Shown: in pieces, positions 1 to 6,142 of the stretch
Layout of the letters: every line of letters begins with the position of its first letter
Position numbering within the stretch: position 1 is the stretch's first letter
NCBI GenBank assembly: GCA_903903365.1
Contig: CAIUYS010000675.1
Location: forward strand, 1-10,851
Reading direction: 5' to 3'
Length of the DNA: 10,851 nucleotides
Source: an uncultured Methylococcaceae bacterium
GTDB taxonomy: Bacteria > Pseudomonadota > Gammaproteobacteria > Methylococcales > Methylomonadaceae
The notes under the pieces: model-generated
The model's database searches: none
What the model was told of the DNA's origin: nothing
What the model saw: only the letters and a program-made list of their open reading frames with translations
Translations under genes and position numbers: made by a program

Positions 1-113
1 ACCAGGATGCCAATGATCCAGGTTCGTTTAAGTTTATTGCCTTTATCCGCAAAGCGCTTTATTTCTAATTCTTCTTCGTCAGGTTTATTGGCGACTTCAT
101 CACTCTCTGTCAT
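1..113 (-). CDS. Partial membrane-associated protein, N-terminus only
   Basis: Reading the minus strand from an ATG at 113, an open frame runs off the window edge after 37 complete codons. It starts MTESDEVANKPDEEELEIKR, a strongly acidic and charged head. A basic patch with KGNKLKRTW follows, and then the first residues of what looks like a hydrophobic segment (IIGIL...). This is the layout of a small inner-membrane protein with a cytoplasmic N-terminal head and a membrane helix starting near residue 32. The Shine-Dalgarno signal is weak (GTGATGA just before the ATG). I do not recognise the family and too little is visible to assign a function. The codon pattern and the charged-then-hydrophobic order make it more convincing than the plus-strand frame over the same bases. 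Confidence 0.6.
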   Translation of the reverse strand, partial: MTESDEVANKPDEEELEIKRFADKGNKLKRTWIIGIL

Positions 114-272
114 TTCATCACTACAGTCAATAATAAAACGCTATTTTACAGTTTTTGAAGCAGTAATGACCATCAATTTACACCCCGTTTTTCGATAGCA
201 AGCCACCGACAGAATTAAAATAATAGCGCCACCTTAATAAACATGGCGATTACGTTACACTGCAAACGCCTT

Positions 273-977
273 TCATTTTTTACTAAAGAAAAGCGCCTGA
301 TGCCAAACTACATGGAACATAGGGGTTGCCGGACAAAAACCCTCGGCTTCCGCCATCGCAGATAAGTGGGTCTCAGTTTCAGGTAGATCGTTATGACGAA
401 TATGTTGGGTAAGAGCCGTCAACTCTTGCTCATCAAGTTGTAGCCATTTATCCCTCACCCATTGGCAATAATTATCCAAATAAACAGGCAGGGTTTCATT
501 GGGCTCACGCATAACATCAATGATAATTAACAGGCCCTGTTCAGTCAGTACGTTATGTGCCAGGCGAAAGAATTCGGCTTTTTCTTCCCGACTTAAATGA
601 TGTAAGGCATAACTGGTGAAAACAATATCGAAACGCTCTTTTGTTTGTGCCAAGCCCTCCATAAAATCGATATTAATTAAATCAGTCTTACAACCCAGAG
701 GCGCCATGTTTTCAGCAGCAAGCACAAGGGCCGGATCAGAAAGATCAAAGCCTACATAGTGCTGAATATTTCTGCCATTAAGCGCTGGAGCCAGGAAACT
801 GGCATCGCCACAGCCTAAATCAAGTAGCTTAAAAGGTAGCGTTTCCCAGTGTTCAGCCAGTAAGGCAGTAACCGCCTGATAAATTTCTCTGTGGTGCATG
901 TAATTATTGGTTAATACCTTGCGATAAACCGCCCAGGCATTAAAAAACTCACCGACTTCTTTATGTGCATTATTCAT
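273..977 (-). CDS. Class I SAM-dependent methyltransferase
   Basis: This 234-residue protein is probably a cytoplasmic methyltransferase using S-adenosylmethionine. Motif I (LDLGCGDAS, residues 52-60) is the glycine-rich cofactor loop. GFDLSDPAL (76-84) carries the acidic residue expected to hold the ribose of SAM. DIVFTSYALHHLSREE (117-132) is the motif IV/post-I region typical of the Methyltransf_11/25/31 type, and GLLIIIDVMRE (148-158) is the following strand. The C-terminal third (about 160-234) is mostly helical and less conserved in kind, so it likely shapes the acceptor site; the substrate cannot be read from sequence. The ATG at 977 is preceded by GAGACC, an acceptable ribosome site. 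It is transcribed divergently from the MFS gene and shows no operon partner that would hint at a pathway. The fold is secure; the acceptor is unknown. Confidence 0.85.
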   Translation of the reverse strand: MNNAHKEVGEFFNAWAVYRKVLTNNYMHHREIYQAVTALLAEHWETLPFKLLDLGCGDASFLAPALNGRNIQHYVGFDLSDPALVLAAENMAPLGCKTDLINIDFMEGLAQTKERFDIVFTSYALHHLSREEKAEFFRLAHNVLTEQGLLIIIDVMREPNETLPVYLDNYCQWVRDKWLQLDEQELTALTQHIRHNDLPETETHLSAMAEAEGFCPATPMFHVVWHQALFFSKK

Positions 978-1016
978 AAGGTCTCAACAAAAAATATAAA
1001 TACCAACTTGCACAAA

Positions 1017-1022
1017 ATTATA
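1017..1022 (-). promoter_or_regulatory. Possible -10 box of the methyltransferase gene
   Basis: The minus strand carries a perfect TATAAT hexamer about 40 bases ahead of the methyltransferase start, which would give a leader of roughly 33 bases. No convincing -35 hexamer lies at normal spacing, and the whole gap is AT-rich, so a chance match is possible. Confidence 0.3.
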
Positions 1023-1101
1023 AGTCAATTTAAACAGGTGCGGTTATTTTAATAATCACTTATACTTTTGAACCCGCCTTCAATTTATACCTAATCGCCA
1101 C

Positions 1102-2409
1102 ATGCCAGTCGCTCAAACTTCAATTTTAGCGTTTCAAGTTTATCGCAAACTCAATCGTCGACTGTTACCTTTTTTGATCTGTCTCTACATTATCGCCTAT
1201 ATTGACCGTGTCAACATAGGCTTTGCCAAGCTGACCATGTCCGAACAACTGGGCTTTAGCGATAGCGTTTATGGCTTGGGTGCGGGTATTTTCTTTATTG
1301 GTTATTTTCTGTTTGAAATCCCCAGCAATCTGATTTTGCAACGGGTAGGCGCAAAAATTTGGATTGCCCGAATTATGATTGTCTGGGCCTTATTGGCCGC
1401 CGCAATGGTTTTTGTCAGTACACCCCTGCAATTTTATGTCGTGCGCTTTATGTTAGGGGCGGGCGAGGCAGGCTTTTTTCCCGGCATTATTTTGTATTTG
1501 ACGTATTGGTATCCCGCGCAGCGTCGCGCTAAAGCCACGGCAACTTTTATGACATCGGTTGCTTTAGCGGGCATTATCGGCGGACCTCTTTCGGGATTTA
1601 TTATGACTTATCTGGATGGTATTGGGACATTAGCCGGTTGGCAATGGTTGTTTTTAGTTGAAGCCTTACCCGCTCTGCTACTAGGCATAGTGGTTGCCGT
1701 GTGGCTGGAAAATAGCCCGGCAGAGGCGCGATGGCTAACAGACGATGAGCGACACTGGTTGATTGCACAGTTACAGGCCGATGCCGCAAAAAAAGAACAA
1801 GTAGGTCATATTATCCGATTTAACAAAGCCCTTGGTAATACCAACGTTTGGTTACTTAGCCTGGTTTATTTTTCTATCGTGATGGGACTCTACGGAATTT
1901 CTTTTTGGCTGCCGCAAATAATCACCGATTTTGGCCACCAAAACCTCTGGCATACCGGACTGCTCACTACCATTCCTTATGGTGTGGCAGCAATCGGCAT
2001 GATAGTAGTCGGGCATTCTTCAGACCAGCGCAATGAACGCGCTTGGCATGTGGCCTTAAGTGCGTTGGCGGGTAGTACCGGACTTATGTTAAGCGCCCTT
2101 AATCATGCTGATTTACCGTTGGCGCTATTGGGGCTTTCACTTGCTAGTCTTGGCATTTTATCGGCATTATCTGTGTTCTGGTCTTTGCCGACTGCCTTTT
2201 TAAGTGGCACTGCGGCTGCCGGTGGACTTGCTTTAATTAATGCCTGCGGTAATTTAGCGGGTTATTTAAGCCCGGTACTGGTAGCATGGATAAAGACAGA
2301 AACAGGTAATTTTATCAACGCACTCTATTTGTTAGCCTTATGGCTCATCGTTGCAGCGACCATTGTGCTCATTAAATTCCGTAAGCCTGACTGGGATTCC
2401 AAGCCCTAA
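1102..2409 (+). CDS. MFS transporter, anion:cation symporter (ACS) type
   Basis: This is a 435-residue inner-membrane permease with about twelve hydrophobic segments and a charged central cytoplasmic loop around residues 200-240. The start of helix 1 reads YIDRVNIGFA (33-42), a hallmark of the ACS family that moves organic anions such as phthalate, tartrate, hexuronates and 4-hydroxyphenylacetate with a cation. The loop after helix 2 (RVGAKIWIAR, 81-90) occupies the position of MFS motif A. RFMLGAGEAGFFPG (115-128) in helix 4 is also typical of these symporters. The exact substrate cannot be deduced, and no catabolic genes lie beside it. The ATG at 1102 has no clear Shine-Dalgarno sequence, but no better in-frame start lies between it and helix 1. 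A small DUF2956 gene starts 64 bases after its stop and may or may not share the transcript. Confidence 0.85.
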   Translation: MPVAQTSILAFQVYRKLNRRLLPFLICLYIIAYIDRVNIGFAKLTMSEQLGFSDSVYGLGAGIFFIGYFLFEIPSNLILQRVGAKIWIARIMIVWALLAAAMVFVSTPLQFYVVRFMLGAGEAGFFPGIILYLTYWYPAQRRAKATATFMTSVALAGIIGGPLSGFIMTYLDGIGTLAGWQWLFLVEALPALLLGIVVAVWLENSPAEARWLTDDERHWLIAQLQADAAKKEQVGHIIRFNKALGNTNVWLLSLVYFSIVMGLYGISFWLPQIITDFGHQNLWHTGLLTTIPYGVAAIGMIVVGHSSDQRNERAWHVALSALAGSTGLMLSALNHADLPLALLGLSLASLGILSALSVFWSLPTAFLSGTAAAGGLALINACGNLAGYLSPVLVAWIKTETGNFINALYLLALWLIVAATIVLIKFRKPDWDSKP

Positions 2410-2473
2410 TCCCATCAACCAAACGAGGCAGAAGTCTTCCCTAGCCATTATTTCGACTTATAAAAAGACCATT

Positions 2474-2806
2474 ATGACTAAAAACAGTTATCAAAAGCCA
2501 TCGCAGCAAACGCAAGAAGAAGCGTTGATAATAGCCAAAGGAACTCAGCGTCCTGCTCAAACTAAAGAGCAAACCAAGCTGATTGCTCATGGCATTCAAA
2601 AAGGCATTGATCTCTACAAAAAACAGCAAAAGGAAAAAACCAGAGACTTGAACAGAAAAATCAAGAAAACAGCAAGCCAAAAGGAGCAATCGATTAAGTC
2701 GGATGACAATGAAATACAAGAAGAAATAATTTATCGACAGCACTGGCTTCCTTGGCTGCTGCTATTCTTGACATGGCTGGGCGCAGGTATTTATTTTTTG
2801 GTTTGA
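2474..2806 (+). CDS. DUF2956 family protein with C-terminal membrane anchor
   Basis: This 110-residue protein matches, from memory, the DUF2956 family of short gammaproteobacterial proteins. Signature stretches are QQTQEEALIIAKGTQRPAQT (residues 11-30) and KEQTKLIAHGIQKGIDLYKK (31-50), followed by a lysine-rich tract (51-75). The tract is very basic and probably helical or coiled-coil. A single hydrophobic segment ends the protein (WLPWLLLFLTWLGAGIYFLV, 91-110), so it is expected to be tail-anchored in the inner membrane with its basic domain in the cytoplasm. I chose the ATG at 2474 because family similarity begins there. A longer frame opens at 2351 inside the MFS gene, but its extra residues look non-coding. 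The ribosome site is weak (AAAAAGA). The function of the family is unknown to me. Confidence 0.8.
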   Translation: MTKNSYQKPSQQTQEEALIIAKGTQRPAQTKEQTKLIAHGIQKGIDLYKKQQKEKTRDLNRKIKKTASQKEQSIKSDDNEIQEEIIYRQHWLPWLLLFLTWLGAGIYFLV

Positions 2807-2840
2807 ATTCGTACCTACTCAGAAGCTGTTGGTTTCGATC

Positions 2841-2989
2841 ATAGAACACGGATGACACTGATTATACGGGGTTCAACGGATTTTATTTTTAGCTAAAAAT
2901 ACTTTACGTGTTTAGGTAAAATTTTCATGAAATTAAAAAACGTCTCTTATCCGTGTTTATCAGTCAAATCAGTGTCATCTGTGTTCTAT
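2841..2989. repeat. Inverted repeat of ACACGGAT-like words
   Basis: Two 23-base arms, 2841-2863 and 2967-2989, are inverted copies of each other with a single mismatch (22 of 23) and a 103-base spacer. The arms consist of short degenerate words of about nine or ten bases: AACACGGAT, GACACTGAT. On the minus strand the right-hand side continues with TTGACTGAT and AAACACGGAT, and the left side continues with a more distant AACGGAT. The spacer is AT-rich and contains a perfect 16-base palindrome, ATTTTTAGCTAAAAAT (2885-2900). No gene of the expected kind fits between the DUF2956 stop and the DUF1993 stop. The element therefore fills most of a convergent intergenic space of 279 bases. From memory, similar runs of 'ACGGAT' words occur between genes in many unrelated bacteria; what they do is unclear. 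A transcript read from either side could fold into a long hairpin and end transcription. Confidence 0.75.
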
Positions 2990-3085
2990 TTTAACGGCTG
3001 AATCGTTACGATTTTAATTGATCTTTTCGAATCAAGTTTCAAGCATCGATAAAGCAGTTAATTATTGCTCTACTCTTGAGTACGC

Positions 3086-3595
3086 TTAATAAGCACCCAT
3101 AAAATCGCCTTTGCCGACTTCCAGCCCATTGTGCCGCAAAATAGCGTAGGCAGTGGTGACATGAAAGAAAAACTGCGGTAATCCGTAGTTGGACAGGTAG
3201 GTGTGACCAACCAATTTTTTCTCTTTCGGTGTACCCGGGCGTAATACGATTTCACGTGTTTCGCTACCCTCGAATTGCACGGGTGTCAGGCTTTCGATAA
3301 ACGACAAGGCTTTGCCAATTCGTTCTTGTAATTCGGAAAAAGTCTGTTCGTTATTGTCATTCACCGGCACCTCAACACCGGCCAGCCGTGCAGTTACACT
3401 CATGGCAAAATCGGTAGCGATTTGTACTTGGCGAAGCAAGGGGAACATGTCAGGAAACAGTCGCGCGTCCAGCAATACTTTCGGTTCAAATTTTTTCTCG
3501 GTAGCAAAGGCTTCAGCTTTAATCAAAATAGCGCTTAGGCTACTTAATAACTGTTTGAAAACGGGTACGGACGTGGTGTACATATAATGAGTCAT
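3086..3595 (-). CDS. DUF1993 family protein
   Basis: This 169-residue, probably cytoplasmic protein matches the DUF1993 family, which is thought to adopt a DinB-like four-helix bundle. Conserved stretches are FEPKVLLDARLFPDMFPLLR (residues 36-55) with the following QVQIATDFA, the segment LAGVEVP (71-77), and the C-terminal FFFHVTTAYAILRHNGLEVG (142-161) with its histidines. The length equals the usual size of the family. No enzymatic activity is established for it as far as I know. The first ATG (3595) has a purine-rich GAGAAA upstream. A second ATG four codons later (MYTTSVPVF) is closer to where family members normally begin, so the start is uncertain by four residues. The gene faces the DUF2956 gene across the inverted repeat and is divergent from the large exported-protein gene. 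Confidence 0.85.
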   Translation of the reverse strand: MTHYMYTTSVPVFKQLLSSLSAILIKAEAFATEKKFEPKVLLDARLFPDMFPLLRQVQIATDFAMSVTARLAGVEVPVNDNNEQTFSELQERIGKALSFIESLTPVQFEGSETREIVLRPGTPKEKKLVGHTYLSNYGLPQFFFHVTTAYAILRHNGLEVGKGDFMGAY

Positions 3596-3655
3596 GGATT
3601 TTTCTCGGTTAATTGATTACAGTTATTATTAGACACTGGCGTTAAGTATCTCATG

Positions 3656-3768
3656 AATAGGCAGGGTTTAGCGCATTCAAAAGTGTTAATGACGGCTGAC
3701 TCGCTCAGGATGGACAAAATATTAGCCTGATAGGTAACAGCCAGCCCAGACGACGGAACCTGCCTATT
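3656..3768. repeat. 10-base inverted repeat in divergent spacer
   Basis: AATAGGCAGG at 3656-3665 and its exact complement CCTGCCTATT at 3759-3768 lie 93 bases apart in the space between the DUF1993 gene and the exported-protein gene. The downstream copy ends about 20 bases before the exported-protein start. They could be paired regulator sites or the ends of a small relic, or simply chance; one perfect 10-base pair in a 193-base spacer is only modest evidence. Confidence 0.35.
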
Positions 3769-3788
3769 ATTAGAACGGACGTGAGGAC

Positions 3789-5570
3789 ATGACAACCCAA
3801 ATAAAAATTTTTCACTATTTTCTCGTTGGACTACTACTAACAGTAGCCAGCATTTCGCTGGCGTTGGCCGACGCTTATTCCTGCGAAGAAACCGGCGAGA
3901 CACATATCTGGATATCCCCTGTTAATCCCAAAGCCGATAGGCCAATTAAAATCATGGCCGTGTCCACGGATGGCTCGCTGTCAGAAATGACGCTTATCGA
4001 CAACCAAGGTCGACGCACGCCTCTGCAATTTCAACACCGGGGAGGCCCGCCCTGGAGTCTGACCAGTGCTTTGGCAGGACTTAACGCTGGAGTTTATCAG
4101 GTGATGGCGGGGCGAAATGGTCAGCTTACCGCTTGCCATCCGCTCACCATTGATGGGACAGACACACACAAAAGCCAAAAAGTATGGGGGCTTGCCACCG
4201 AAGCCTTTTATTCTGCCTGGATCGAAGCGTTATTTGGTGCGCCGCACGAGGAAAATTTGAGCTTCCCTTCCCTGGAGCCCGTATTGCGTAACCACGAGCG
4301 CAACTTTCTGTACAATTATCTCGGAAGTAACGAAGACAATAACCTGCCACTAACGCCCGATTGCGCCGACCTGCCTTATACCTTGCGAGCTTATTTTGCC
4401 TGGAAGGTCGGTCTGCCAATCGCCTTTCGCACCTGTGGTCGAGGCTCGGCCAACGCATCGCCTCGTTGTGGGGCGGCTACCATTAATACCGAGTTCACCC
4501 ACGGCATCAGCTCGCAAGCCAGCTTCAGGCATGTCAATGAGCAACTGGCAAATACCGTCCACTCAGGCTCCGCGCGAACCGGCCTTGAGGACGAGTTTAC
4601 CGATCTATACCCTACCGCTCTTCGTCGGGAGACGCTTTGGCCGGGGACTGTCTATGCCGATCCTTACGGTCATGTGTTAGTGTTGGCAGAATGGGTAGCG
4701 CAAACAGTAGATCGTCCGGGTATGTTGTTGGCCGTTGATGCCCAACCGGACAACTCGGTCACCCGTAAACGCTTTTGGGAAGGTACTTTTTTGTTTGCCA
4801 ACAATGCCAATGCAGGGCCTGGCTTTAAGGTTTTTCGACCCTTGGTTGGTGCGGCCTCGGGCGGATTGCGAACGCTCGCCAATGATGAACTGGTCGACAA
4901 CCCTGGCTTCGCCCTCTTTTCCCTGGAACAAACTCAACTCTCTTCTGACGATTTTTATGCCAAGCTGGCCAAGCTCATCAACCCCGCCGGCCTTGATCCC
5001 CAACAAGCTTACGAAGCCACTCTTGATGCTTTGGTGGAGCAAATAGAGACCCGCGTAGTCTCGGTGAATAACGGTGAAACGTATTTTCGCAGGAACCCCG
5101 GCAGCGTTATCCTCATGCCGGACGGTGCTGCAATTTTTCAGACTGTCGGGTCTTGGGAGGATTACTCCACACCTTCGCGTGACCTGCGCCTCATTATCGC
5201 CATCAAGGTGTTGACTGAGTTGCCCGAGAAAATCATGCGTCATCCCGACTTGTTCGTGATGAATGGCAGAAGTCCCGAACAAGCGAAGGTCTGGATCGAA
5301 CAGCACCACGCAAGGCGCATCAAGGAACGCAGTATCTTTTATACGCGTAGCAACGGCAGCCTGTGGGAGCTTTCGATAGCCGAGGTACTGGCAAGAAAGC
5401 CCTTATACGAAACGGCTTATAATCCCAACGACTGCGCCGAAATGCGTTGGGGTGCGAAGCCGGGTACAGCCGAGTATTCCACCTGCCACCGTCACGCACC
5501 CGCAGAACAACACGCAAAAATGGAACGCTACCGAGGTTGGTTTCGAGAAGCACGAAGGCCGGCACTGTGA
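3789..5570 (+). CDS. Exported protein of unknown function, possible transglutaminase-like core
   Basis: This 593-residue protein begins with a clear Sec signal peptide: a basic start, a hydrophobic core (FLVGLLLTVASISLALA) and a likely cut after ALADA near residue 29. The mature form should be periplasmic or secreted. Residues about 35-122 read like a beta-sandwich domain (ISPVNPKADRPIKIMAVSTD... GVYQVMAGRNGQLTACHPL). Next comes a region with PDCADLPYTLRAYFAWKVGLP (first residue 190), then GHVLVLAEW (294-302) and LLAVDAQPD (313-321). The order Cys192, His295, Asp317 and the pattern around the cysteine resemble papain/transglutaminase-like enzymes, but this is my inference. Several other cysteines (32, 116, 216, 227 and two near the C-terminus) could form disulfides. 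The ATG at 3789 has GTGAGGAC just upstream. By eye the gene is richer in G and C than its neighbours. No operon partner is present. I cannot name a substrate. Confidence 0.8.
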   Translation: MTTQIKIFHYFLVGLLLTVASISLALADAYSCEETGETHIWISPVNPKADRPIKIMAVSTDGSLSEMTLIDNQGRRTPLQFQHRGGPPWSLTSALAGLNAGVYQVMAGRNGQLTACHPLTIDGTDTHKSQKVWGLATEAFYSAWIEALFGAPHEENLSFPSLEPVLRNHERNFLYNYLGSNEDNNLPLTPDCADLPYTLRAYFAWKVGLPIAFRTCGRGSANASPRCGAATINTEFTHGISSQASFRHVNEQLANTVHSGSARTGLEDEFTDLYPTALRRETLWPGTVYADPYGHVLVLAEWVAQTVDRPGMLLAVDAQPDNSVTRKRFWEGTFLFANNANAGPGFKVFRPLVGAASGGLRTLANDELVDNPGFALFSLEQTQLSSDDFYAKLAKLINPAGLDPQQAYEATLDALVEQIETRVVSVNNGETYFRRNPGSVILMPDGAAIFQTVGSWEDYSTPSRDLRLIIAIKVLTELPEKIMRHPDLFVMNGRSPEQAKVWIEQHHARRIKERSIFYTRSNGSLWELSIAEVLARKPLYETAYNPNDCAEMRWGAKPGTAEYSTCHRHAPAEQHAKMERYRGWFREARRPAL

Positions 5571-5630
5571 AACCCTAAATCTCAGGGGGAGAGCAAAGCG
5601 AGGGGGCTTGAATAACTACGATTTATAGGC

Positions 5631-5746
5631 GTAGGCCGGAATAAGGTTTTTCGAGCGCAAGCGAGAATAAGCGTTTCCGGCATCCGCTACGACTGTGCCG
5701 GAAACGCCACCACGCGCTACGCTTGGGTGGTCTTATTCCGGCCTAC
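5631..5746. repeat. Paired REP-like elements (BIME-type) with GTAG foot
   Basis: Two units of 52 bases (5631-5682) and 51 bases (5696-5746) lie in opposite orientation around a 13-base spacer. Read from its outer end, each unit is GTAG, then GCCGGAATAAG, a variable middle, and GCGTTTCCGGCA. The outer 15 bases (5631-5645 against 5732-5746) and the inner 12 bases (5671-5682 against 5696-5707) are perfect inverted copies, while the middles differ. Within each unit GCCGGAA pairs with TTCCGGC to make a hairpin, and the middle of the second unit forms its own small stem (CCACC/GGTGG). A GTAG tetranucleotide at the foot of an imperfect hairpin is the known layout of REP sequences handled by RAYT (TnpA-REP) transposases. 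The end CTTATTCCGGCCTAC closely resembles the E. coli REP end as I remember it. The pair sits between two convergent gene ends, the usual place for REPs. Confidence 0.85.
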
Positions 5747-5815
5747 AACACATGTTGCTTGTTATCGCCGACTACCCGAAATCAATTATTAAAAACTTGA
5801 AGATTGAGTATCAGC

Positions 5816-6136
5816 TTATAAATCGTCAACCGTCAATAGCTTATAAATCTCATAGGCCGGTTCTTCATAAGGATGAGTAACCAGTAGCGTTTGCACAGCG
5901 TCCTTGATTACGGCATCGGTACAAATCATTTCCACTTTATATTCAACGACTTTTTCCAGTTGATTAATCTGCCCAAGAAAGGGGTGGCTGTTTGCCAACG
6001 GCCTGAATTGCCCGAGGCCTTGCACTTGCCAACAGCATTGATCATAAGCGTTATAATGCCCTGCACCTTTTGCAAACAAGGCGTTTTTTACCGGTTCAAG
6101 ATGCGTTTCCGGGATGTAAAAACTCAACTTATACAT
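5816..6136 (-). CDS. NIF3-like (YqfO-type) small protein
   Basis: This 106-residue protein matches the stand-alone form of the PII/CutA1-like domain that is inserted into NIF3-family proteins such as YqfO. Diagnostic stretches are KLSFYIPETHLEPVKNALFA (residues 3-22), GAGHYNAYDQCCWQVQGLGQF (first residue 24), the short HPFLG, and the C-terminal HPYEEPAYEIYKL (88-100), where HPYEEPAYE is the family's strongest motif. The domain is expected to form a small ferredoxin-like fold that trimerises. The family's biochemical role is not settled; metal or small-ligand binding is suspected for NIF3 relatives. The ATG at 6136 follows the recQ stop by only 6 bases, so the gene is almost surely read from the recQ transcript. 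A functional tie to RecQ is not implied by anything in the sequence. It ends facing the REP pair. Confidence 0.85.
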   Translation of the reverse strand: MYKLSFYIPETHLEPVKNALFAKGAGHYNAYDQCCWQVQGLGQFRPLANSHPFLGQINQLEKVVEYKVEMICTDAVIKDAVQTLLVTHPYEEPAYEIYKLLTVDDL

Positions 6137-6142
6137 CGACTG

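Noticed and set aside
7..198. Plus-strand frame of 63 codons at the window start
   Set aside because: It overlaps the minus-strand frame from 113 that has a sensible charged head followed by a hydrophobic segment. The plus-strand product is serine/leucine-rich without motif and has no ribosome site.
198..272. Possible terminator hairpin behind the methyltransferase gene (GGCG...CGCC and CGCCA...TGGCG)
   Set aside because: Stems are only four or five base pairs with long loops and no following T-run, so I could not support a terminator.
2351..2473. Longer N-terminus for the DUF2956 protein, starting inside the MFS gene
   Set aside because: Family similarity begins at the ATG at 2474; the extra residues come from another frame of the MFS end and show no protein-like character.
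4677..5309. 210-codon minus-strand frame opposite the exported-protein gene
   Set aside because: It is a long antisense shadow of a GC-rich gene. It has no recognisable motif, and the plus-strand frame has a signal peptide and coherent motifs.
5695..5880. 61-codon frame running out of the REP pair
   Set aside because: Its start lies in the repeat hairpin and its end overlaps the NIF3-like gene antisense; nothing supports translation.
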